The translations under genes were made by a program, and so were the position numbers. 64,000 bases of DNA, taken from the NCBI RefSeq assembly GCF_048771995.1, contig NC_133026.1, forward strand, positions 91,964,501 through 92,028,500, in the 5' to 3' direction. A model generated the notes under the pieces. That model did no database searches, was not told where the DNA came from, and was given only the letters and a program-made list of their open reading frames with translations. Origin of the DNA: Taeniopygia guttata (lineage: Eukaryota > Chordata > Aves > Passeriformes > Estrildidae). Below are positions 22,577 to 36,100 of the stretch, one piece after another (positions within the stretch are counted from its first letter, which is position 1; each line of letters starts with the position of its first letter).

Positions 22577-23829
22577 GAAAAAATAATACTAATAGGAGAA
22601 AAAATCAAATTAATTCTTCCATTTACTCTAATCTTTGTTTCACATTATGTCCAGCACAACACTTAGAATGAATTAATTGTTTACAATGACTCCCCATACT
22701 TCTTCCACGTTTTGGAGAAAAGAGGCTTCTGAATCTCAACTGTTATCAGCTCTGCAGAAGGCAATTTCTTGCTGCAAGCCTACCATCTTGGACATGAGAC
22801 TGTATTTTCAGAGCTGTATTGTAATCTTACACATAATCTTACCTCTCAAGTGGGCATTTCTAACCTAAAAGTCTGAATTGGGGAGTGTTTTAATACCCAA
22901 TAGAGTGCCTTGACCTTAGAAACAAACATGAAAGCAAGAGTGCAACAGAGCAGTTAGATACGTTTTCAGCCTAGGCCTTTCTAGTAAGGGAGTTTTGTTA
23001 ATATGCATCTCTTGGTACCTCACTTTTCTCTCTGGTATTTTACTTCAGTTCAGCTGAACTTGACAGCAATAGAAAGTGCTAAAAGAGCCATATAACAAAA
23101 GGTAGTATGTAAGCAAGCAGCCTGGCAGAAAGAGAAGCAGGTAGAAGGAAAGTCCTCTGCTTAATCTGTATGCTAAAGATCACAGAAAGGACATGGATTC
23201 ACACCCACACTCCTGCCTTGAGGCCAAGATTCACAGGAAAATGCCTTTCTGGGGTCTGCAGTTTAAGGAATTGTTTAAATATTTCAGCCTCTGTAGCAGT
23301 TATCTCAAGGGCATATGAAAAGTGATCACCTTTAATTCATCCAAGTAAACTAAGTTATTCCACATAAGAAGTTCATGTTGTGCTTTGCAAAAAAAATACT
23401 AAGTCATGAAGTTGTTAGTGTATAAACTGTGTCACTGCATCTCACAATAAAAATACTGTGCATATTTTAGATGTGAACCATGCACTAGCTGGAAAGTTAT
23501 TTCACCAGGAGTTTAAGCACAATTTTCAGATAAACTAACATATTTGCAGTTTATTCTCCTGTTGAAGACAAGCAGTACCATACAAAGTACAATTACAGAA
23601 CTGCCCCTAAAATTGCTTCTCTGACAAATTAACCTTGCCTAGCAGTGTTTGAAAGAGTAAGAATACCTGATGAAGGCTGGAGGGGGGAAAAGATTGTTAG
23701 TAAAAACAAGCTTATTATTTGCGTTTTTATGTCTTGCAAGGTTTAATTTTCAAGTCCACTTTCAAGATGTATCATTGACAGACTTCAATCAAGTGACATT
23801 AAGTTACACTAATTAGAGGACACTAAAAA

Positions 23830-23942
23830 AATGGTCAATAGCAACCTGACCTAACTGAACCTCCTTGAAGCAGGTGTTAGATTAGGTGGGCTCCAGAGGT
23901 GGTCCCTTCCAGTCTAAGTTATGCAGTGATCCTACACAGTGC
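23830..23942 (+). mobile_element. CR1 LINE 3' fragment
   Basis: The segment contains ggtgggctccagaggtggtc, ccttccagtctaagttatgc and agtgatcctac, a diverged forward CR1 3' end. Confidence 0.75.
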
Positions 23943-24117
23943 TTTGGACTGAAAAAAATAATTTAAAGACTTCAGAAAGATTATTTCTGCATTCTCCTAT
24001 AACTTATTTACACTGGCTATAGTAACCCTGAGGACATGGGATGGGACTGTCGATGGGACTGAAGTTTGAAGACTGAAATTCTACCTCTCCCCAGTTGCTT
24101 TTCAAACTTATAAAACA

Positions 24118-24950
24118 AAAAAGGGGGAGATGTGGTGGTGTGTGTTTTTAAAGGATTTTACAATGTTTTGTTTTAAGGGTTAGGTTGTTTAATGTTAGGT
24201 AGTTTCAGTTGGTATGTTCCTTGTGCCCCCTATTTCTTCCCTTCACAATGGTTTCTCCCAGGTTGTTTACCCCTAAGTTTTCCCCCACTTGACTGTCCCT
24301 CAAAGTGCCAATCTCCCTGTTCCTCCCCTCGTACCCTTCAATGGTTCTGTCAATCCAAGCTGTGCTGCCCACCTCCCCTATCTGTCATGCAGCCACCCCC
24401 ATTTGGTTCTTTAAGGTTCCCCATTGCATAGTATTCCCTTCCGTAGTATCTCACTGGACTGGTGAACCTGCTCCCTTCCCCTGGATTGCCCTCATTGGGC
24501 TGTCCCAGCTTTGTTCTCCTCCCCTAATATCTCCCCATTGGATGTGAGTTGTTTCCACCCACTTATACCCTCCCCTCTTTATAATGTGCTGCCACCCTCA
24601 TTCCTGTGCCTACTTGTCCCTGAACCCTCCTAGGTAATAGATTACCTTGGATTTCACACAAGTGGCCCCTCTCTATTTCTTTACTTTTACCTTTGTTTCT
24701 GCTTGGGAGCTGTGATTCCCACGCCACAGCCAGCCACAGGGAGCTGCCCACCCCTGTGAGCACTGCCACCCTAGAGGTCTCACAAGAGATCTGGGGGCAG
24801 CCACTCCTGTTGTGCCCTCTGGCTATAAGGAGCGTGTTTAGCCGGGATACCTCCACACTGTGGCCACAACTGGGCAGCGACAACCTCTTCTCTCTCTCCC
24901 CAGGATGTTCAGAGCTGTACCAGCGGCACAGGCCCTACTGTGTCATTTAG
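24118..24950 (+). mobile_element. Endogenous retrovirus LTR with adjoining polypurine tract
   Basis: Fossil element. A polypurine tract (aaaaaagggggaga, about 24117-24130) is directly followed by tgtggtggtgtgtg, the expected start of a 3' LTR at 24131. Further along are a TATA-like ttataat near 24580 and an AATAGA-type signal near 24638. The tract implies that a little internal sequence is retained to the left. No retroviral gene is recognisable, so the element is incomplete. The opening resembles songbird LTRs I have seen, but the family is uncertain. The right end is approximate. Confidence 0.6.
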
Positions 24951-25664
24951 ACTGGTGAGGCACAGGATTGGAAGTCCTTAAAATGACCCAAACACAAGAA
25001 GCTCCCAACTGGTTTCTGGAAGGGTATTCACAGCCAATACAGTGACTGTGGAGAGATGGCATCTTCTCAAATCCACCTGGTGAACAGTCAGTGCAGTGAC
25101 TACTCTTTTGAGTACAGTAGCCAATTACTGCAGCAAAAGCCAGGTCATTATTCCTCTTCTTCCATCAAGATCACCATCTACATTCAGCTGCTTCTGTTGG
25201 ATGATTCCAAAGGTTCACAACAAGTGTTTTTCCTTGTAAAGTATGGGTGTACAAGAGATATCTTTCATCACCACAGTCTCCAACATTGTGCCCAGCTCAC
25301 CCCCACAATTCACTGATAAATTTCTGTGACAGTCCTATGAAAACAACTTGGGGCTTCAGATCTAGAATCCAAATTCTTCCTTACTTGAAATACAGTGCTT
25401 TAGAACAATAGGGCTGTGCCATATGTGCCTTAAGGTCCAAGATAATATTTATAAAAAAAATTTCAGTTTAAGATGCCAGTTAAAATTACACATGGGTTTA
25501 TGCATTTAAGACTGTCTCTAGGAGTATTGGCAAAAAAGCTTAAAACAAAACCTGCATTTCTTAAAGACTCAGAAAATTTGGCAGGTCAGTACAGCTGATT
25601 GCACTGCAGGTAAAATGAAACACATGCCCTGGTTTTTCCCTGGAAGCACGCAGGTAGCTGTTAC

Positions 25665-25683
25665 CTCCCTCTCTCTCTCTCTA
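25665..25683. repeat. (CT)n tract
   Basis: A short CT-rich simple repeat, ctccctctctctctctct. Confidence 0.85.
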
Positions 25684-28600
25684 AGTATATTAATACCTTA
25701 TTACTTTAGCGCAAACTTGCAAAAGTTTTACCAAATAATTAATCTGTGAATATTTGTCGACAAAACTGTCTTTTTTCCCTTAAATTAACAACAACCTAGA
25801 GAGTTAATTCTAACAAGATGCAAGTTTGTGATTATAAAGTAGCAAAGTCACAGAAGTATGATGGCCCTCCTAACACACATAAGTAATTTCTGAAGCATCT
25901 CCCTTGAGCTGAACCACCAGCAGAGCACTGGCACAAAAGAAGTGATTGTTTGTGCCTGTGACCTCCTCACCTGTGCTCAGCCCACTAACCAGTCTCCCCA
26001 GATTATTGCTATCATTCCTAAACTCTGAACAGCTTCAAAATAACCACCCCCTTTAATAACAAAAAGCCCGTCTCACCACAAAAATGCTAACTTTTTCCTC
26101 GAAACACAAACCAGGCATGAGCAGAGATTACATTACAAGTGATGCAGGTTACCTTCAGTGTGGGACCACTGTGTGGGACCAGTTCTAGGATTTAGTATTA
26201 CAGGGCTGGACCATGTTAAAAAATGAAATCTATGTCCTGCTGATGACTGGAATTTTTGTTTTTAAAACAGTGCCAAGCAGTAGTTTCCAGTCCTGACTAT
26301 AAATGGGGTTGTATATGAGGAAGATGAAATCTAATTGTAACAGGTAAAAACTGTTAAAAGCTATTACAGGTTGGAGAAATGAAAACTAATTTGAAGAGTT
26401 TTTAATAAAAATACTAACTTTATTTTCTAGGAAAAAAACATCAGAATACATGCTCTTTGACAATACAGGGATTATTACATTAGAATTCAAGATAACCTGC
26501 TCTCTAGCGGTTATGTTCCCTTTAGACATCACCTTAAAATAAAAAAAAAAAAAAATCCAAAACAAAACAGTCCTGTAGAACAAAACAGCTACACCTTCAA
26601 TGTTATTTAGAGGATGTATGCACTACTCTTGCTGTAGGAATAAAGAAAAGTATGTCAATTGAAGTTTAACATCATTAGCTGTTGCTGTGGCAGCAGAAAG
26701 TCATCATTCCCTATCCAAATAAAAATAAAACTTCCTTCTTCACAAGGGAACTGGGAGAAGTTAGCCAACATAATTAACTTTTATCAGCTATGTGGTGGTC
26801 ACAAAATGGTGCACTATTCCTTTCCAGTACTAAACTGCTTAGGTGGCAGGTGGCAGGCTGAAATGGAAACTGTATCAGTGCAAAATTTATGATGACACAC
26901 TTTTAATGCAGGTCAGAAACTTGTTAGGTTTTGAGTTTCTCACTATACAGGACTGCAAGCAGGAATGCCACTTCAGCTAAAGAAACAGACTGTGCTTGAT
27001 GCCAGATTTCAGGCAAGACCAGAATGTACCATATGGAACCAGACAGAGCTCATTTTTCATTTGTTGCCATATCAAATTCTCCTTTTGCAGAACAGAAGGG
27101 GTCTATAGAACTCTGCATGTATACTAGCAAGAGAAGTGGCATCAAATGGCACATCTGAACAATGCTTAAAGCACTGAATCTTACAGGGTCTCATATTTTC
27201 TTACGTCTGAAAGGAGGCCAGACTTAGATGTTACTTACATACAGGTGACAGAGGGAGAATTAATCTTTTAGGTCTTGAACATGTCCCTCATTTCTCGGAA
27301 TATGTCAGATTACATGGATCATTTTAATCTACAAAATGCAGTGCTTTCAGATAAAATGTACTATGAACTGGATGGATAATCCTGGATAACCACTCAACTT
27401 TAACAGACTTGGACTGAATTTTACTTGTGCCCATAATTTGCTCTTGACTGAAAATACTGCTCCTGTAAAAAGAGATGGGGAACATAATTTACCACAGTTG
27501 GAGAAGACCTCCTGACCTTTTCAATTCTCTCTTACTTGAATCTGCAACCCAAAGCTTCACAAAAAATACCTCAAACTCCTCTGTAGGCACTGGATAGCCG
27601 CTCTTTTCCCCACAAGCTTCAGCTTTCAGTACATTTGAAGAAACATTTTCTCTATTAATGAGTTAAACAAAATCTGAAGTATTTTGGTTAAATGTTTTCT
27701 GTCACTATGTGTTTGGTCAGTGAGGTGTTTTTGGGATTTTTTAGAACTCCCTACTTACCCATAGGGACCTTTTTGTTAGAGAAGATACATGTACAGATCC
27801 CTTCATGCAGAGATGAAGACTGTGCTCGCGTTCTTCACAACAGCAATGGTGGTGGATAAAAACATACCTGTAAAATCTATAACTTTGAGATGCTCTTCTA
27901 ACAAGTCTGTAGTCAGCTTGTGGCTTTACAGAACACCTTACACCTTCCTAGTGGGCATCACAAATCCTATCGTTAAGTCACACACGACATAACAGCAGAA
28001 CATACTAAAGGGCTATTTATAAGGCTAAGAAAACTGCTTAGAGCACTTGGTTGTAGCCAAGAGAGTATTGTATTTCTGTAATTTACATGAAACAAGAAAT
28101 TATAGACCTTCTGAAAAAACCACCAGGAGCACCACTCCCACTGCTTGGACAGCTGCTTTTCATAGGAACTGCCTGCCAGATAAAATACCAAAGCTTAGCC
28201 AGATAAGATTGTATAAACAAGCTGAATTCCACAGAGAAGCAGACTGCCAGGCTCCTATAGGAACAGTTCGTTTCAGACTCTACATTTTCAGTGTACATGC
28301 ACTCATGGCTTATTGTTTCCTCTGGGAACTGTGGAACGTTAGTTGACAGCCCTGGAAAGTACTTCAAAGACAAAATTACTTCCACTAGGGAGAGCGGCAC
28401 TTCAGGCAGCTTGGGAAGGAGGCCAATGAGTCATTAATAGTGAAGGGTAACCCCTCTATCCAACAGATTTCTATTACTGAGCATTCAAATTAGCAGCAGT
28501 CATAAAGCCACTCCAAGGCAATGTGTCATGTTTAACCCTTCTACCTCTCTGTGTCTCAGCTACAAAACAATGTCCATGTTTGACAGAAACTGCAATCCCT

Positions 28601-28849
28601 TTCTAGTTTCTTAGAAAAATCAACACCAGAAGCATTTGTGAAAACAATCAGACAGCAAATAAGCTGGCAGTCTCTCATTTATGACCTGTAAGGCTGACTG
28701 CATGCAAAGGGATTTAAGAGGAAACAGATACAAAATTAACTATGACTTGGGGGGAGGACCAGTGCCAATACTGCTCATCAAGGAGTATTTAATAGCGGGA
28801 AAAAGAAGGTTATCTGAATGCTAAAATTGCATTGTATGTGTTGCAGGAA

Positions 28850-28928
28850 TATTAAAAAAAAAAAAATCCAGCCATACTGCTGCCAGAAACCTTTGGGTGA
28901 ACCAAACAAAAAAAAAAAAAAAAAACAA
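28850..28928. repeat. Paired A-rich tracts
   Basis: Two A runs (13 and about 18 bases) flank about 40 bases of unique sequence. No recognised retroposon precedes either run. Confidence 0.8.
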
Positions 28929-30274
28929 ACCACACTGTAGGTAAAGAAGTTGTAGCTGCTACTCTGTCAAAAATCAAGTAATGTATCTCACACAGGCACA
29001 GACCCCCACACACACACTCACTCCCTCTCTCCCCTCTTATCACCGTATCAGGAGAAATTGGACACAATCTCATCAACATTTAGATGACCACCTAAATGCT
29101 GTAGTTTATCATTAACATTCAACAGGACTTTTGAAGCAGCAACTATGCCTAATAAACTGCAGGTTTTAATTACAAAAGGCAACCTTCTTTCTCCAGTGAT
29201 TCAGTGAGTACTAAAGAGATAAATTTGCCTTCCTACTTAGGAAGTGTTCATTAGTAGGTTAGGATAAAACCTTAACACAGATGTATCATACAAATGTATC
29301 TCTACTTCCAACACATTTATAAACATATAGCATGTTACAGCAGTCAAAACTAGAATTGCATTAATCTCAGTCTCTTTACGGTGTCAGACATGTATAAAAA
29401 ACATTTCTAAGCTGGTTGCCTTGAGATGGTGACAGTCAATTTCTTGGGACTTCAGTCTGTGCTGCTGGTGTGGCCTCCTGCACTTCCTGCTTGTCATGAG
29501 AGGCCACTGTTCCCTTGCTGAATCCCTTCCTTTTCCAGCAGGAGGCCCTTCTGACTCCCAGACCTGCTTCAATGGAGCAGAAGCATGACCTGCAAGTTTG
29601 TCCCATGAAAGAAGTAAGGCCTTTGGAAGAGATGGGTACTACCAAATATAACATATTATATACCAACTATAATATATAATATATCTATTCAGGCATGTGC
29701 CTCCCAAAGTTATCCAAACTGTCCCATAAACTACAGGACTCCAAATTTTATAGTGGAAGTGCAGATAGTGATTACTAGGATTTTCAGGGTTTTCTTCCTC
29801 TAAGTTTGTTATGTGACTTCTCTTCTGTCCTAAAACATGCCAGAAACAATAACCTTTCTCCCTTTGCTGCTTTCCACAAACCACATTATGCCGAGATTAC
29901 GTTATTGCAGCACTAGAAAATTGTGGGGTTTGAGCTTTGGCTTCATTGCCAGTTTTTTTAAAGTATTAGTTAATCTTTCCCATTTCCTGCAGGAGGTCAG
30001 TCGGAAGTTGGGAGGAGTCATGTTTTTGCTGCACTTCTCAGATATCAATCATTATTACGTTCATCCCAGGTCACAGGTGCTGCCCGGGAGGTTTTGATGG
30101 TGAGCTGGCTTCCCAGGACAGTCAGCAGTGAGGACACTCAGCAGCAGTACTGGATCGGTGGTGTATGCAGAGGGCGACAGCATCACCCATAAAAAGCTCT
30201 CCTGCCGGCCTGCCAAAAGAAGTCTAACACCATGTATCCAACAATTCCCAGCAACCATCAACAACTGAATTCAT

Positions 30275-30289
30275 CCAGCTGATGGCGCC
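30275..30289 (+). promoter_or_regulatory. Weak CTCF-like motif
   Basis: ccagctgatggcgcc matches CCASYAGRKGGCRSY at 14 of 15 positions. The mismatch falls in the core A, so affinity is doubtful. Confidence 0.25.
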
Positions 30290-30884
30290 AAAATGGGAGG
30301 GCTATCAATCCTATTCAAAGATGTTTGGGGGGACAAAAAAAATCACCTTCAAAACCACCCTCCCCAAGCAATAATTTCATACAATCTATTCAGCAAGTTA
30401 TCGTTTAAGATTTAAAGTCATTAAAAAGCAACCTTTAATTATTCTACTTCAACCACTCATTTTTTCACCTGCAAACACTGTCCTATTTATTCAGATCAGG
30501 CAATTGAGGGGAGCATTTGCTCCCTCAAACAGGCACTAAAGGAATCGCTTTTTCTAAAAGAAAATGTGTATGTGTTATGCAAAACGAGAGACAAAACTGC
30601 AATAACTCTTATTAGCCAACACAGATACAATAAAAATCTCATTAATGACACAAAAAATGGTATATTTGATCAAGTGAATATTGAATACAACAGTTTCCCA
30701 ATTGGTAGCAGAAAATATTACTTCTTGCACAAGTCTAAAGTGTGGAAGGCATGAAATGTTTACAGATTGAGCCAAAGAGAAAATTCAGGAGAATATAATT
30801 CTATTTTTCATAGTGAAATAGAGATTTTTGGAATTCACTTAAATTAACAAAATGAATTAAGCATTTATATTTTAGTTTGTAGCG

Positions 30885-31378
30885 GTATGTGTTGAATTTT
30901 AACCTTTTACTTAAGAAACCTCTGCCATGGTACAAAAGGGCATGAGAAAATGCAAATTTCTGAAGCTTATTGCACAAAGAACAATGCCTAAGGATGCAAA
31001 GAACCCAGATAAAGAAGCTTCCCTGTCTCCAAGCCCATCAAGACTGACAGACATGCACAGATAAGCACCGAAGGACCGAAGGTGCACACGCAGAGAGGAA
31101 GAGTTCAAAAGTTCAGTTATGAGGATGACCACGATCTTCAGCCTCAAGAGACCACCAGAGACCCCCGCAGGACCACCAGGGCAAACCACACGTGCCCAGA
31201 AGGGCGTGGACATATTTAGCATGAGAGGCGAGGACAGGCAGGGCCAGTGGTTGAATATGCATGAAAAGTTTCTGCAATGTACTGCATATGGAACACCTTT
31301 GTGAATAAAGGTGTGGGTCAGACTGAGGCTCAGTGCACAAGTTTTGGGAGAGTTACCTCACTTGTGCTGGGCACCAAC
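30885..31378 (+). mobile_element. Probable solitary LTR
   Basis: Fossil LTR candidate. The sequence tgtgaataaaggtgtgggtc carries an AATAAA signal about 70 bases before a CA end (ctgggcaccaaca), with a TATA-like catattta about 95 bases upstream of the signal. This order fits an LTR of ERVL-like type. The left boundary (tgttgaatttt) is a guess and no target-site duplication was found. Confidence 0.4.
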
Positions 31379-32811
31379 AATACATACCCACTTCATAAGT
31401 ACCCCAGGTTGTGGAGTCTATTTATTTATTCCACCTATCGCTTCAATAGCTGCAATACTTTGAAAAACCACAAGTAATAAAAAAATTCACCTCAGGATCA
31501 CATGAATTCAGAATATGAATTTTATACCTCTGAAAAGAAACTAAATTTTTGTCTTATACTAGTTTCAGGAGAAGCTTCAAATGTAGCTTGAAAAGGCAGC
31601 ACAACATCAGGCAGCACAAAATAAAGGTGGTACATGTGCATGACGAGACTATTTACACAGGCATAGGTGAAAGGAAGTTATTTTTAAGGGCTGCAATACT
31701 GAACCTGATCAGAACCATCATCCTACAGAAAAAAATATTAAAACACAGCCTTTTTCCTCTCTTCAGAGGTAACCTGATCAGCATCAAAGATCATTTCAAC
31801 AGCCAACAGAGGTGAGGAAGGCAGGCTCTCTATTACCCAGCTAACACAGCTTGTGGCTCACCCGAGGGAACCCGAAGCCAGTGTGGCACTTCACACGCTC
31901 CCTTCTGCTACTGTCTGCCACTTAAGCGTCCCTTCTCTGCCAGGTGCTCTCCTCCTCTCCAGTCTGGGGTGATCCTCCCTCCATAGCTAAAAGCAAAACT
32001 GATAGCAATCAAGTTATGTGCCGTGCTCAGCTACCTGCTAATCATGTTTCTGTAGCATGCAAGCAGTTTTTCTTCTTGGAAAGAACAAATATCCCAGAAC
32101 TGGGAGCACTTATGCAAAGGTGGCAATAGAGACATTCAAATGCTACAAACATTAAATCTGTGACAAACAAGGATACTACTAAAAAGACTGTTTACTGTTC
32201 TGAATTAGTTCTTTCTCACACATTCTTTTGCTGAGTAACACCTTATTCATCTCAAGCTAGTTCAGACAGGCAAGCTAGGAAGTGCCTTTTCACTTATTCT
32301 TCTAAATTCCCAGTAAAAATATTTTTTTAAAAATCACCAAACTGTGCATATTTAATTAAAATATAAGTCTCAAAGAAATAAATGGCAGTATCTTCCACAC
32401 TCTTTGTCCTGGAGTGTTCTGAAGTTGCTACCAGACTTTCTCAGAGAAAGATGTGGTTTTGTGCAATCAAAATTTTTTCTAAGGTTGTGTTTTCTCTCTT
32501 CAAAAAAATGGACACAACAATGTTTTCATAGCTTCACTGTTGTGGTGTGATAATGCCACATACATCCTGCAAAGGGAGGGAGGGAGAGAAAAATATTTGC
32601 AGTGCTTCTCAAAGCACTTTTCTGGTTCCTGCCTCCAACCCAGCAGATTGTAAATGAAGTCCAGATTCTGCCTCTTATCATGAAATTAAAAAGGCTTCAA
32701 AACAAGCGTGGCATAAGAAATTAATTACAACACTTGTCTTTCAAGTCAGGACCTCTGGGAGTCTCCCAAAGTTCGCTGGCTGGAGTCAGGCTAGTCACAA
32801 GATAAACAGCG

Positions 32812-33190
32812 GTGGTGGCCAGCCCCGACAGCGGCACCTCTCATCAGGCGCACACAGCCGCTGCCCCGGATGCCCCGGGCCCGAGGGCACTGCCAGGCTC
32901 CCGGATGCACCGGGATGCCCTCCTGCCTGGTGGGACTGTGGGAATCCCAGACAGCTCATCTCCTGTGTTCTGGTGGGGCAGGAACAGGCGGCGCTGCCCT
33001 GCAGAGACACGTTCTCCAGCCCCGTTCCCCAGGCTGCAGCAGGCCGGGCAGGCAGGAGCAGGCCCGCGGGCAGGAGGAGGAGGAGAGGCACGGAGCCCTG
33101 GCAGAAGCAGGTCTGAGCCAGTCATCATCCGCGCCAAGGCGTCCAGCCAGCACGGAGATGACAGCACTGAAAAGGAGCATCAGCAAGTGA
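32812..33190. promoter_or_regulatory. GC-rich, CpG-enriched block in the PARD6G intron
   Basis: About 21 CpGs occur in roughly 330 bases at about 65% GC, in otherwise AT-rich intron. This is close to CpG-island thresholds. Overlapping open frames on both strands are explained by the base composition. It may be an alternative promoter, an enhancer or just an old GC-rich insertion. Confidence 0.35.
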
Positions 33191-36100
33191 AGCAAAGCCG
33201 TGGGCTCCTCAGGTGGTGGGCAACAAGGGAAGAGCAACTTCAAAGTGCTGCTGGTGCAAAGCAGAAAAGTTGCAGGCACCTACTACATAAATATATTTAA
33301 TGTTTGGTTTTCTAATGCAGAGAGAGGAGAAGCAAAGTCAAGAGCCCAGTCTATTACAATTCAAACTGCATCTCTAACACTTCCCAAGTTGCTGGCACTC
33401 TTCCCCCTCCAGAGGACATGGCTGCTCACCTCACAAATCGAAATCATCTTCCCGGTTATAAACAACGCAAAAGCCAGGAACCCCTCTTTCCTGAGAACAG
33501 ATTGCAAAGCAGTAAAAGCTGCCTGCAGAGTGCAAAGTCAGAATTTTCCTGGATGATCATGAGGGCAGAGGCAAAGGAGACTTGTCTCTAGAGCTCAGCC
33601 GCTCCTGCAGAGGCCCAGCCGTGTGCCAGGCAGTGCAGAGCCAATCTGCTCTACAGAGAGAGGCTGGGAAGAACTCCCCACTTGGGAAACAAAATGCCAA
33701 CCCCATCCCCAGTGCTCAGCTGCCCCCAGCTGAGCACTGCTACTGGTGTACCCTGAGCCCCTGCCCACAAGCTAAGGAAGGGATAAAAAAAAAAAAGCCA
33801 GTCCAAGGAGGGCTGCCTTTGTCCCACATACACCCTTCCCTACAGAGCCAAGGACATGCTGGCCATCTTGGTGGAGGGAGAGGCTCCACAATACATATTA
33901 TTTTTTTCCCCCAGTACAACCGTAGATATTTAAAGAAAAAAAAATTGATCTTATAGGCTCTCAGTGTGACATTTATCATAATCCCTGTGGTCTTCACACT
34001 TGTACACATAATGATATATTTCTATGTGGCTCCCATAACCCCTGCTGCAATGGTGGCGCTTACCTGTGCTTCACCATCACGTCACCTCCATTTCCTTTGC
34101 TGCCTTAACACCATGAAGCAAGAGGGTTACAGCTATGTCCCCACCCCTCTTCCTCAAAACAGAAATGAAGCCTTGCCTAACATACAAGAATCATGTTTTC
34201 CACTGCTTAAAGCAAAATCAACTTGTTATTTTTAACGTTAGATTAGCAAAAACCTTTCCTGGCCATCATCAGAAAGCAGGAGGCCCTTAACTCTCATCCC
34301 CAATTCTGTCAGTAAAATCTGCATGTTTTTCTTAGAAGCAGCTCAAAGGATCATGTTGATTCAAGCAGAAGGATCAGCTGTGTAGAGTTACTGGTTACAT
34401 GATTTCTATAACATTTTTATAATGCTGTATTCCTTTCTCCATCACTGACTACAGATCCATACCCAATTAGGTACATAAAGTAATTAAAGGCTTCAGCTTG
34501 GGCAAACTTTGCACCTGAGGAGACTGTCCAAGATCTGCTGACACTCACAGCACCTGCATACTTGAGGGGCTTATCCCAGAGATGACCCCTAACTGGACTG
34601 TGAAATTTCTCTTTTCCTAGAACATTGAGCACTGATCTGCAACACTGAAAAAACAAACAGGAGAAAAAATACCCCAAGTACACCACCTATGTTTACCCTG
34701 CTTAAAACCTGGCTTCTTTCTTCCCACTTTTGAGATTCTCCATCATTATGTGAGTGTGGTAAGCTCGTGGCTGGTGCACTTTTTCCTTTAAAAAAGTGCT
34801 TCTTCCTATGAGCACATGATACAAACAAGGGAGTGGCAGATAGGAAGCGATTATTCAGAAATTAAAGAATTAGATCAGGTTCCACGATATCAGAACAACA
34901 CATGAGACGTGGCAAGTGAAGCTGACATTTACTGGCTCAAATATAAGGAAACTTTTCTTTATTTACTATATATAATTCCGGCCTCATGAAACCATTTTGC
35001 CTCCTTAATGAGTATCAGTCTTGGCAGATGTGAGCATTGACATGTCTCCTGGGAGCACCAGTTACTCCATGTATTTCACCAGCAAAGTTACACCAAACAC
35101 AGAAATGCAGACCTACAGCTTCTACCTAAACATGTTTGGTTTTTTTTTTAATGAAAGCATAACTCTGCCAGTAGCAGCAACAAGTGATAGCACTTCTGCT
35201 CATGATTTGAGTGGCACAGCTGCTCCAGAGATGATAGACACTGCTCAAGTTCAGCCCTCATCTCTGTTGCCAACTATCTCCTGCCACAATGAACGGAGGT
35301 TCCCAATGCCACGGGTACACCCAGTATTCATGCCACTGGGAATTCCCTTAATGATCTCAGTTTTCCTGTTACACAAGAGATGATAACACTGAGTCATCGC
35401 CACATTTGCCTGTTGATTGTTGGGGGGTAGGGGCAGACATCTACCTGACAGAACATACAGCCTTCACAGCCTGATCCCTGCTCTAAGTGCACAAACTATG
35501 TTAGGACATTAATTTTACTGTAGCTGGAAAATTAAGTTGTGGCCAGACTACTGCTGTGCAACTCCTTGGTGAGGAATTGCTCCTCCTGATTTACTACCAT
35601 TTCAAGTTCCAAAAAAGACACCTTAAAGAAATGCATCCCACACAAGAGAACTAATTACATAAAGTCCTTTTCATCTATGAATCCTGAAATGCTAAAAATA
35701 AAAGTTTACTGTTCACGGGAGACTAAGCTCCCATTAAAATGGTTAAACTAAAATCCTGGAGAATACATCAGAAATTACACAAAGCCCAGCAGCTTTAAAG
35801 GAAAGAGGAGGGATTTGCAGGGTTCAAAGGCAGGAAAGAACAGATGAGGTACGTTAGGACTTATTTTCATCACACTGCATAGTTTGTTTCCAAGAATGCT
35901 TTCAACAGAAGCATCCTCTCCATATAAAAGGCAAGTGCTTCGACACAGCTTGTGTCGCAGCCCAGAGACAGTGAACTGCTACCAGTAGCCTTGGCTCACC
36001 ACTTGTGTCTGCTCCTGAGACTTTTCTCCACCTTCAGTCGCTCGGGGGCTCTACTGTGAGCAGCCAGATCACATCTTTGCCTCCCATATAAAACAAGAAT

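Noticed and set aside
32812-33300. 162-codon plus-strand frame
   Set aside because: Low-complexity composition in a GC-rich block, with competing frames on both strands and no recognised domain.
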